This document shows, piece by piece, positions 48,996-55,850 of a stretch of 64,000 nucleotides of DNA. Both the position numbers and the translations under genes were made by a program. Within the stretch, counting starts at the first letter, position 1, and each line of letters starts with the position of its first letter. Origin of the DNA: JADZFO01 sp964512635 (lineage in GTDB: Bacteria; 4484-113; JAFGCY01); NCBI GenBank assembly GCA_964512635.1, contig CAZEJB010000007.1, forward strand, positions 1 to 64,000. Direction: 5' to 3'. The notes under the pieces were generated by a model that worked only from the letters and a program-made list of their open reading frames with translations, made no database searches and was not told the origin of the DNA.

Positions 48996-50039
48996 ATGGG
49001 AATGATGGACTGGATCAGCGGGGCCTTTGGCAGCCTGAGCGCCGATATCGGCATTGACCTCGGCACCGCCAACACGCTGGTCTACGTCAAGGGCCGCGGC
49101 ATCGTGCTGCGCGAACCCTCAGTGGTGGCCATCGATATCACCACGGACCAGGTCCTCGCCGTCGGCGAGGAAGCCAAGAACATGATCGGCAAGACCCCCA
49201 GCCGCGTGGTCGCCATGCGCCCGCTGAAGGACGGCGTCATCGCTGACTGGGAGAAGACCGAGGCCATGCTGCGGGAGTTCATCCGCAAAGCCAAGCAGGA
49301 CCGCGGCCTGTTCCAGTTCCCGCACCGCGTGGTCATCGGCATCCCGTCAGGCATCACCGCCGTGGAGCGCAAGGCCGTTCGCGACGCGGCGATCCGCACC
49401 GGCGCCCGTGAGGAAGGGCTGATCGAAGAGCCGATGGCGGCGGCAATCGGCTGTAACCTGCCGATTGAAGAAGCCGGCGGCAATATGATTGTCGACATCG
49501 GCGGCGGTACAACTGAGGTTGCGGTTATCTCGCTCGGCGGCGTGGTGGTCAGCCAGTCGATCCGCACCGCCGGCGACGAGCTGGACCGCTCGATCATCGA
49601 GTACGCCCGCCGCCGCTTCAACCTGATCATCGGCGAGCGCACGGCCGAGCGGATCAAGATTTCCATCGGCGCGGCCTACGCCCAAAGCGAGGTCCTGACC
49701 ACCGAGATGCGCGGTATGGACCAGGTAACGGGCCTGCCGAAAGTGGTTGAGGTCAGCACTGAAGACATCCGCGAGGCGATGAGCGAGAAGATCGATGGCA
49801 TCCTGCGCTGCGTGCGCTACACACTTGAGGAATGCCCGCCGGAGCTGGCCGCCGACATCATCGACCAGGGCATCGTCCTGGCCGGCGGCGGCGCGCTTCT
49901 GCGCGACCTCGACATCCTGATCAGCAAGGACACCGGCATCGTCACGCGCGTGGCGGAAGACCCGCTGAGCGCCGTGGTGCTGGGTACCATGAAGGTGCTG
50001 GAGAATCTCGACCAGTACAAGCACATGCTGAGCATGTAG
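48996..50039 (+). CDS. mreB: rod shape-determining protein MreB
   Basis: 347 aa from ATG 48996 (MGMMDWISGAFGSLSADIGIDLGTANTLVYVKGRGIVLREPSVV). Actin-fold phosphate loops DIGIDLGTANT and MIVDIGGGTTEVAVISLGG, and adenosine motif GIVLAGGGALLRDLD. It forms membrane filaments that guide lateral wall synthesis, so the cell is probably rod-shaped with peptidoglycan. mreC/mreD do not follow. A frame extending back to 48942 is unlikely because that N-terminus is not conserved. Confidence 0.97.
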   Translation: MGMMDWISGAFGSLSADIGIDLGTANTLVYVKGRGIVLREPSVVAIDITTDQVLAVGEEAKNMIGKTPSRVVAMRPLKDGVIADWEKTEAMLREFIRKAKQDRGLFQFPHRVVIGIPSGITAVERKAVRDAAIRTGAREEGLIEEPMAAAIGCNLPIEEAGGNMIVDIGGGTTEVAVISLGGVVVSQSIRTAGDELDRSIIEYARRRFNLIIGERTAERIKISIGAAYAQSEVLTTEMRGMDQVTGLPKVVEVSTEDIREAMSEKIDGILRCVRYTLEECPPELAADIIDQGIVLAGGGALLRDLDILISKDTGIVTRVAEDPLSAVVLGTMKVLENLDQYKHMLSM

Positions 50040-50053
50040 GATCTTCCTGCGTC

Positions 50054-50059
50054 TAGACT
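50054..50059 (+). promoter_or_regulatory. -10 box TAGACT, leaderless type
   Basis: TAGACT ends 6 nt before ATG 50066, 15 bp after the mreB stop; no SD. Confidence 0.5.
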
Positions 50060-50065
50060 CATGTC

Positions 50066-51724
50066 ATGAGTCCTGTCCGCAAACTATTCCTCAGTCCTGA
50101 AGAACGACAGCAGGTAGTGCAGAGCATTACTGATATCGCGCTGCCTGGACCGTCGTTCTACATTCTGCTGCTCCTGGCCGGCCTGATTGCCGCCTTTGGC
50201 CTGTTGGCAAACAGCACAGCAACGGTTATCGGAGCGATGGTAGTCGCCCCCCTGATGGGGCCGATTTTCGGGATCACGCTTGGCCTTGTCACCGGTGAAA
50301 AGAGCATCCTCAGCAGTGCCCTGATTGCTGAGATTAGCGGTGTGATCATCGTGATTTTGCTCGGCTGGCTGGTGGGTCAGTTGCCGCTGCTGCCGGATTA
50401 TGGTTCAGAAATCCTGGGCCGGACCCAGCCAACTGTGCTAGATCTGATTGCTGCGCTGGTATCCGGAGCGGCCGGCGCATACTGCTGGGTCAATCCTCGA
50501 GTTAACAACGCGATAGCCGGTGTGGCAATCGCTGTGGCGCTCGTACCTCCGCTGGCAACATGTGGACTTCTGCTGGCGGCCGGCAAGGTTCAACTGGCGC
50601 TGGGGGCACTGCTTCTTTTCGCAGCGAACTTCGTGGCTATTCAGTTCGCCGCCGCGGTGATCTTCCTGCTGGCCGGACTGCGACACCTTGACCCCCAGGC
50701 CAGTGAGCGCACTGCAATGCCTCGCCTGCTCAACGCACTGGGGCCGGGTCTGCTGGGACTGCTCGTGCTTGGCGCCTTGATGACCAAAACCCTGGTGCAG
50801 GTGATTGAAGAGCGGCGACTGGATTCTTCGATTCGTTCTCAGCTGCAGGCCGAGTTGGCCGGATACGACGGAGCTGCTCTTGAAGAGTTCGACTACAAGC
50901 GCGAAGCCGGCGGCGAACTCGCGCTTACGGCAAGTGTTCTGACACCTCGCCCGCTGACCGCTCCGGATGTGGCCAAGCTGGAGGGCCGCTTGATTCAACG
51001 CTGCGGCTGCGACATTCATCTGGTTGTGAGAAGCCTGATCAGCAGCGATACCGATCGCAACGGCAGGGTCTATGTCAGTGCCGAGGAGCTTAAAGACTCT
51101 CAGGAGCAGGCTGAGCGCAGACAGGCGCAGGAGCATGCCTCCGAGATTATCTCCGCCGAGCTGGCAGAAGTGCGCGGCGCAGTACTGGCTGGGCTCAACC
51201 TTGAAGGTTCGCTCGATGCACCTCTGCTGAGTGCCAACGTTGAAGCACCAGAAGTTATCGCGCCATACCATGTAGCCTTCATCCAGGAGCGGCTGCGCCA
51301 GCAGATGGGCCGGCCGGTGCGACTGCGCATAAACTCGATCCTGACGCATGTGGCCGAAGCGGACGGCTTTGTCTATAAGGACAAAGTTGTGCCGGAAAAT
51401 GCGGAACAGCTTATGCTGAATGCACAGGCAGAGACGGCCTTTCGTCAGTCCCTGCTGGCCCTCCTACCAGGTTCCAGTATTCTCAGCTTCAAGGTGCAAC
51501 CTTCGCCTGCGGAACTGAAACGGGACTCCAATCGCGAGGAAACACCGGCAGGCGAGACACCGCTGGAAGTTTCGGTTAGCGTGAGGTCCACCCGGATATT
51601 GCTGGGGGAAGATGTCGATACCCTCCAGAAGCAACTCGGGGCAAAGCTGGACCGACCGGTAAGTCTGCTCGTTGATTCAAGCGTTGGAGCATCGGCCAGC
51701 GCCAGTGGCCTCTATACACCCTGA
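50066..51724 (+). CDS. DUF389-family membrane protein
   Basis: 552 aa. Membrane part about residues 30-240 with the DUF389 signature LLANSTATVIGAMVVAPLMGPIFGITLGLVTG and NPRVNNAIAGVAIAVALVPPLATCGLLL. The C-terminal 300 residues hold three similar alpha-beta modules (LTASVLTPRPLTAPDVAKLEGRLIQRCGCDIHLVVRS; VEAPEVIAPYHVAFIQERLRQQMGRPVRLRI; VSVRSTRILLGEDVDTLQKQLGAKLDRPVSLLV), each like a BON-type or OmpA-like half domain. Function unknown. Confidence 0.85.
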   Translation: MSPVRKLFLSPEERQQVVQSITDIALPGPSFYILLLLAGLIAAFGLLANSTATVIGAMVVAPLMGPIFGITLGLVTGEKSILSSALIAEISGVIIVILLGWLVGQLPLLPDYGSEILGRTQPTVLDLIAALVSGAAGAYCWVNPRVNNAIAGVAIAVALVPPLATCGLLLAAGKVQLALGALLLFAANFVAIQFAAAVIFLLAGLRHLDPQASERTAMPRLLNALGPGLLGLLVLGALMTKTLVQVIEERRLDSSIRSQLQAELAGYDGAALEEFDYKREAGGELALTASVLTPRPLTAPDVAKLEGRLIQRCGCDIHLVVRSLISSDTDRNGRVYVSAEELKDSQEQAERRQAQEHASEIISAELAEVRGAVLAGLNLEGSLDAPLLSANVEAPEVIAPYHVAFIQERLRQQMGRPVRLRINSILTHVAEADGFVYKDKVVPENAEQLMLNAQAETAFRQSLLALLPGSSILSFKVQPSPAELKRDSNREETPAGETPLEVSVSVRSTRILLGEDVDTLQKQLGAKLDRPVSLLVDSSVGASASASGLYTP

Positions 51725-51788
51725 TTTGGCTCAAGCGGCCCCCTTAGATCGCGGCTGAACCGGTAACCATTCCCTCACGTCTGACGGG

Positions 51789-51815
51789 TATAATCCACTT
51801 GACACTAGGAGGGGA
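51789..51815 (+). promoter_or_regulatory. -10 box and strong SD of the dockerin subtilase gene
   Basis: TATAAT (51789-51794), then a 30-nt leader with AGGAGGGG (51808-51815) 9 nt before ATG 51825. A leadered gene, in contrast to many neighbours. Confidence 0.65.
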
Positions 51816-51824
51816 AGCCCGCCC

Positions 51825-53483
51825 ATGCGCAAAATCGTCTTCGCCGCCGCCCTGGCCGCCGCCCTTGGCGCGTCCACCGGCCTGCACATCGACTCAGCCT
51901 CGGCGCAGGCCACGCGCTACACCGCGCGTCTGAAGGACAGCCAGGTGCATCAGCGCCAGCTTCTGGTGCAGCTTGACACCTCCCGCGGGACGAAGAGCGT
52001 CTCGGCCCTGGCCAAGAGCACCGGCCTGCGGCACGTCAGCAGCATGAAGCTCTCCTACGCCACCTATGAAATCATGCAGGTGCCGGCGGGCCAGGACTAC
52101 ATGTCCGCCCTGCGTGCCCTTGAAAACAACCCGGCCGTGCTGTCAGTCGGCCCGAACGTGATCAAGACTGTCTCCGAATTTGTGCCCAACGATCCGCTGT
52201 TCCTTAACGGTGCCGCCGACACGGCAGCTGGCCTTGAAGAGCCCGCGGTGAAGAATGACCAGTGGGGACTGCTGCACACCGGTGCACAGGACGCCTGGGA
52301 TCTGAACAAGGGCGAAAGCGATGTGGTGGTGGCGGTGCTCGACACAGGTATCAATTTCAGCGCCGAGGATCTGGTAAACCGACTTTGGACCAACCCGGGG
52401 GAAATCGCCGGCAACGACATCGATGATGACAGCAACGGCTTCGTCGATGACGTCCATGGCTATGACTTCCAGACCTATGACCTGTCGACCAGCTCGGGCG
52501 GGGATGAAGACCCAACCGACACCCAGGGCGGCATCGTCAGTCACGGCACGGCCACATCAAGCATTGTCGCCGCCCAGGGCAACAACGGCGTCGGCATCAT
52601 GGGCGTTGCCGGTGGCAGCACCCAGGCTACCGGAGCGCGGATCATGGTCTGCCGCCTGGGAACAGACGACAACATTCCGGTCGCCGCCGAGATCGCCGCT
52701 TTGGACTACGCGCGCCAGAATGGTGCGCAAATCGTTTCGATGAGCTTTGGCGGGGCCAGTGGCGGCGCCCCCGAAGAGGATGCCATCAACCGCTGCTGGA
52801 ACAACGGCAACGGCGTTCTGGTTATTGCCGCGGCTGGCAACATCGGCGCAGGCAATGAAGACGGCCAGGGCAACCCGCTGATCGACCTGCCCGCCGGTTT
52901 CGCCAACTGCCTGGCAGTCGGCGCGACGACCATCTTCAGTACGCAGACAGTCAGCGGCAGCACGAATATCGTCAGCGAGACCGTTGCCGGTTACTCCAAG
53001 ACCGGCCCGGAGCTGGACATCATGGCTCCGGGGACGCATATCATGGCGGCTTCTAACAGCGCCAACGAGTACACCAACAGCCTGGGCCGCCAGTTCACCG
53101 GCACCAGTGCGGCCACACCGATGGTCGCCGGTCTTGCGGCCCTGATGATCAGCGCCGCGCCTGACAGCGGCCCCAACCCCACGGCGGCAGAGCTGCGTGC
53201 TTCTTTGATTGCCAACGCGGTTGATCTGGGCCCGGCCGGACGCGACGACACTTATGGCAATGGCCGGATCAATATGCTTGGCTCCGTACTCGACTTCGCA
53301 GGTGGCAAGGAAGGCGACACCAACGGCGATAACGTGGTGAACGAGGCCGACCTCGACCAGATCCGCGCGCGCTTTGGCGCCCGCACCGGCGACAGCAACT
53401 ATGACAAGAAGGCCGACGCCAACAATGACGGCGTGATCGACGAGCTGGATGTCTTCGTGGTCGGCCGCAAGTTCGGCAGCTAG
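51825..53483 (+). CDS. secreted subtilisin-like serine protease with C-terminal dockerin
   Basis: 552 aa. Signal peptide (FAAALAAALGASTGL.. ending ASA-QA), inhibitor-like prodomain about 40-115, S8 catalytic domain about 140-480 with Asp173 (VAVLDTGINF), His240 (GIVSHGTATSSIVAA), oxyanion Asn339 (AAAGN) and Ser428 (FTGTSAATPMVAG). The last 60 residues are a type I dockerin: two calcium-loop repeats, GDTNGDNVVNEADLDQIRARFG and ADANNDGVIDELDVFVVGRKFG. The dockerin should bind a cohesin; a cohesin-bearing lipoprotein lies at 55851-58295. Confidence 0.93.
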   Translation: MRKIVFAAALAAALGASTGLHIDSASAQATRYTARLKDSQVHQRQLLVQLDTSRGTKSVSALAKSTGLRHVSSMKLSYATYEIMQVPAGQDYMSALRALENNPAVLSVGPNVIKTVSEFVPNDPLFLNGAADTAAGLEEPAVKNDQWGLLHTGAQDAWDLNKGESDVVVAVLDTGINFSAEDLVNRLWTNPGEIAGNDIDDDSNGFVDDVHGYDFQTYDLSTSSGGDEDPTDTQGGIVSHGTATSSIVAAQGNNGVGIMGVAGGSTQATGARIMVCRLGTDDNIPVAAEIAALDYARQNGAQIVSMSFGGASGGAPEEDAINRCWNNGNGVLVIAAAGNIGAGNEDGQGNPLIDLPAGFANCLAVGATTIFSTQTVSGSTNIVSETVAGYSKTGPELDIMAPGTHIMAASNSANEYTNSLGRQFTGTSAATPMVAGLAALMISAAPDSGPNPTAAELRASLIANAVDLGPAGRDDTYGNGRINMLGSVLDFAGGKEGDTNGDNVVNEADLDQIRARFGARTGDSNYDKKADANNDGVIDELDVFVVGRKFGS

Positions 53484-53533
53484 TGTAAGGTGTCCAAGGC
53501 AACAGCAAAAGGTCAGGCAAACAATGAGTAGGA

Positions 53534-53560
53534 AAAAGGGGCGCAGACTGCGCCCCTTTT
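53534..53560. terminator. bidirectional terminator
   Basis: AAAAGGGGCGCA / TGCGCCCCTTTT perfect stem with a 3-nt loop between convergent genes; A/T runs on both sides allow termination in either direction. Confidence 0.85.
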
Positions 53561-53594
53561 GTTTCCGAAGTGATGTTGCCGCGCGGGCGAGCTT

Positions 53595-53930
53595 CTAGTC
53601 TTCGCGGGTTGCCAGCTGCAGCTTGTGTTCACGGCCCAGCGGCTCAGGGCCGGGCTTGCGCGGGTTGCCCTTGACGAAGTCAGCCGCGCGCTTGACCGCA
53701 CTGCAGACCTCTTCGTGCATCTGCTGCAGCTCAGCGACTGTGAGATAGAAGCTGGTATCGACAGCAAAGCGCATATAGCGTGGCGGCAGCTGGTTAAGGG
53801 CCAGGCAGGCGATGTCCTCCAGGGCGCCGGGCTGGGTGGCCAGGGCGCTCTCAGAGTACTCCAGCATGATCTGCTCGCGCACCAGGCGCTCGTAGTAGTT
53901 GCTGACCGAATCGAAATCCACGTATCGCAT
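53595..53930 (-). CDS. ComFB-family protein
   Basis: 111 aa. The family core ALEDIACLALNQLPPRYMRFAVDTSFYLTVAELQQM follows a helix (YYERLVREQIMLEY). The Cys pair present before this core in Bacillus ComFB is missing. ComFB proteins occur near competence and motility genes, and some bind cyclic di-GMP. GAGG precedes the ATG. Lies near the flagellar chaperone genes. Confidence 0.8.
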   Translation of the reverse strand: MRYVDFDSVSNYYERLVREQIMLEYSESALATQPGALEDIACLALNQLPPRYMRFAVDTSFYLTVAELQQMHEEVCSAVKRAADFVKGNPRKPGPEPLGREHKLQLATRED

Positions 53931-53976
53931 AGCTGCCTCGGCGGCGATGGCCGCAAGGGATATATCGGCCGCTTCT

Positions 53977-54043
53977 GCCAGGGCGCACAGCGCTCGCCCT
54001 GCTATTTCTCGTCAAGCGGCCCGGCGCAATCTGCGCCAGCTAC
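53977..54043. repeat. REP-like palindromes between comFB and the PPC gene
   Basis: Minus copy 54019-54043 (GTAGCTGGCGCAGATTGCGC) with an intact head; a decayed plus-strand partner GCCAGGGCGCACAGCGCTCG at 53977-54002. Confidence 0.6.
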
Positions 54044-54048
54044 CCTGC

Positions 54049-54054
54049 TAAACT
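54049..54054 (+). promoter_or_regulatory. -10 box TAAACT, leaderless type
   Basis: TAAACT ends 6 nt before ATG 54061; no SD. Confidence 0.5.
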
Positions 54055-54060
54055 TCCAGC

Positions 54061-54495
54061 ATGCAGCATGCCCGCAGTGGAAACCTCGTTGCCGTGCGCC
54101 TCAAGGCGCCGGAGCCCGTTCACGAAAGCCTGTGCGAGATTGCCCGGCATTACGGCTTCAGCAGCGCCTACGTTATCTCCGGGATCGGGATGCTGGCTGA
54201 CCCGTCGATCGGGTACTACGACCTGCCGACCCAGAAGTATCACGAGGAGACGATTCCGGGCAATCATGAGCTGCTGAACCTGGCCGGCAACATCAGCCTG
54301 CGAGACGGCGAACTCATGGGGCACCTGCATGTGACGCTCAGCCGTGAGGACCACAGCGCCTTCGGCGGGCATCTCTTTGGCGCCAGGGTTGGCCTGACCT
54401 GCGAGGTTATGCTGGCCGTCCTGGACCCGGTGAAGATGTGGCGTCAGCTTGAGCCGGAATTCGGCCTGCCGGGCCTGATGATCGACCCGGAGTAG
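54061..54495 (+). CDS. PPC/DUF296-domain protein
   Basis: 144 aa forming one PPC (DUF296) domain: LVAVRLKAPEPVHESLCEIARHYGFSSAYVISGIGML, YYDLPTQKYHEETIPGNHELLNLAGNISL, GHLHVTLSREDHSAFGGHLFGARVGLTCEVML. The GGHLFGA region and the H-x-H pattern are typical. Plant members pair this domain with AT-hooks; bacterial stand-alone forms are of unknown role, probably trimeric. Confidence 0.9.
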   Translation: MQHARSGNLVAVRLKAPEPVHESLCEIARHYGFSSAYVISGIGMLADPSIGYYDLPTQKYHEETIPGNHELLNLAGNISLRDGELMGHLHVTLSREDHSAFGGHLFGARVGLTCEVMLAVLDPVKMWRQLEPEFGLPGLMIDPE

Positions 54496-54539
54496 ACCAG
54501 CTGGCGCTGGCCGGCGGACACTGCGGCGCGGCAGAGGTC

Positions 54540-54896
54540 CTAGAGGTTGACCTCGGCCACGGCCAGAGCCGGCACAGGGGCGCCGGAGTTATAGGCCCGC
54601 AGCATCGCACCGGTCTCATGGGTCTTGCGGATCTCGTTGCGCAGCACGCTAAGGCGGCGGCGGATGAGCCCCGAGAGGGCTTCATCGGCCTGCAGGATCA
54701 GTCCCAGACGCGCAAAGACCGTATTGTCCAGCTGCGGCTCGCGGACGACGCGGTTGAGCACCGCGCTCATGCGGGCGCCCTTTTCCGCCAGCAGCTCCTC
54801 AAGCCCTTCCAGGCTGTCGTCTTCCACGACCTGGCGAATCCGGCTCTGGGCCGCTTCAACTCCGCGAAGCTGCAATTCAAGCTGAACGATGTTCAT
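54540..54896 (-). CDS. small helical protein downstream of fliS, FliT-like
   Basis: 118 aa from ATG 54896 (MNIVQLELQLRGVEAAQ), SD GGAG. Predicted all-helical: LRGVEAAQSRIRQVVEDDSLEGLEELLAEKGARMSAVLNRV, IRRRLSVLRNEIRKTHETGAMLRAYN. Size, helical content and place directly behind fliS suggest a FliT-type flagellar chaperone; sequence evidence alone is weak. Confidence 0.5.
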   Translation of the reverse strand: MNIVQLELQLRGVEAAQSRIRQVVEDDSLEGLEELLAEKGARMSAVLNRVVREPQLDNTVFARLGLILQADEALSGLIRRRLSVLRNEIRKTHETGAMLRAYNSGAPVPALAVAEVNL

Positions 54897-54950
54897 GTCC
54901 GTCTCCGTGCACCCATGGTGCCAAATGATCTGATACTCCCCAAACACGGC

Positions 54951-55604
54951 TTAGCCGGTCAGATCCAGGGCGCCCGCGAGCGCCTCTTCTTCTTCCGCGC
55001 CGGCATTAACTCCAGGGCTGTCGATATGACCAGGCTCATCGCCGATGGCGGCAGCGCCGCCTGGGCTGAGGCTCTCGCGGCGCTTATGGCCGACGCGCCC
55101 GCGCAGCTCCTCCGGTACCGAGGCCAGCCCGGCCGGGAAGGCCTCGTTCCAGGTGCGGGACAGCCCTTCCAGCAGGCCCTGCGCCTCACGCAGCGGCCGC
55201 TCGCTCTTGCTCATGTCGGCCTCGCGCAGCAGGTGCAGGATGTAGTCGTACAGGCGCTCCAGCTGCAGGGCAATTTCGCCGCCGTTCTCGTTGTCGAGAG
55301 TCGCCGCAAGCTCGGCGACGATGGCGTAGGCCTTGAGGATGGCGTTATGCGCCTCCTCATAGGCCGGGCGGCCCGGCTCGCGCGCTGCACTCAGACGCGC
55401 GGCGGCTGCCGCAGCGGCGTTGCCCGAACTGCTGGCGGACTGGCTGCCGCCAGCGCCGGCCTGCGGGGCCGGCTCGCCGCGCAGCGCCGCCTGCGCCAGC
55501 AGGCAGTTGCGCAAGGCGCCGTCATACAAGAGCCCCACCAGCCGCACAGGATCGGCCTGATTGACTGCGGTGGAGCGATAGTTCTGATAAGCCTGCATCG
55601 ACAT
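54951..55604 (-). CDS. fliS: flagellar export chaperone FliS
   Basis: 217 aa; the family is about 130. YQNYRSTAVNQADPVRLVGLLYDGALRNCLLAQ and AHNAILKAYAIVAELAATLDNENGGEIALQLERLYDYILHLLREADMSKSERPLREAQGLLEGL are diagnostic. An Ala/Gly/Ser insert of about 35 residues follows the first helix, and an acidic tail of 40 ends the protein. It keeps flagellin unfolded before export. No flagellin or fliD gene is in the window. Confidence 0.9.
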   Translation of the reverse strand: MSMQAYQNYRSTAVNQADPVRLVGLLYDGALRNCLLAQAALRGEPAPQAGAGGSQSASSSGNAAAAAAARLSAAREPGRPAYEEAHNAILKAYAIVAELAATLDNENGGEIALQLERLYDYILHLLREADMSKSERPLREAQGLLEGLSRTWNEAFPAGLASVPEELRGRVGHKRRESLSPGGAAAIGDEPGHIDSPGVNAGAEEEEALAGALDLTG

Positions 55605-55773
55605 GCGTAGAAGCTATATCGGCGGGGGGGCAGTGGGGTTGAGGGAGAAAGAAGGCGGGCCTGCTGATTCGGCCTGCAAAGCGAAGTAATAGAGTGAGAT
55701 TAGTGGGGCAACATACGCCGCAGCTACGGAGCATCCTGTCCGCCTGGTAGAAAACCCTGACCATGGAAAAAGA

Positions 55774-55798
55774 AAGGGCCGCCCTTGCGGGCGGCCCT
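55774..55798 (-). terminator. intrinsic terminator of the cohesin-TlpA gene
   Basis: AGGGCCGCCC / GGGCGGCCCT stem, 4-nt loop (55775-55784 / 55789-55798), followed on the minus strand by TTTCTTTTT. About 53 bp after the stop at 55851. Confidence 0.9.
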
Positions 55799-55850
55799 GA
55801 GAATCCAAATTCAACGTTGCAGTAAATCACTGCGACGCTGCTGCAGCGGT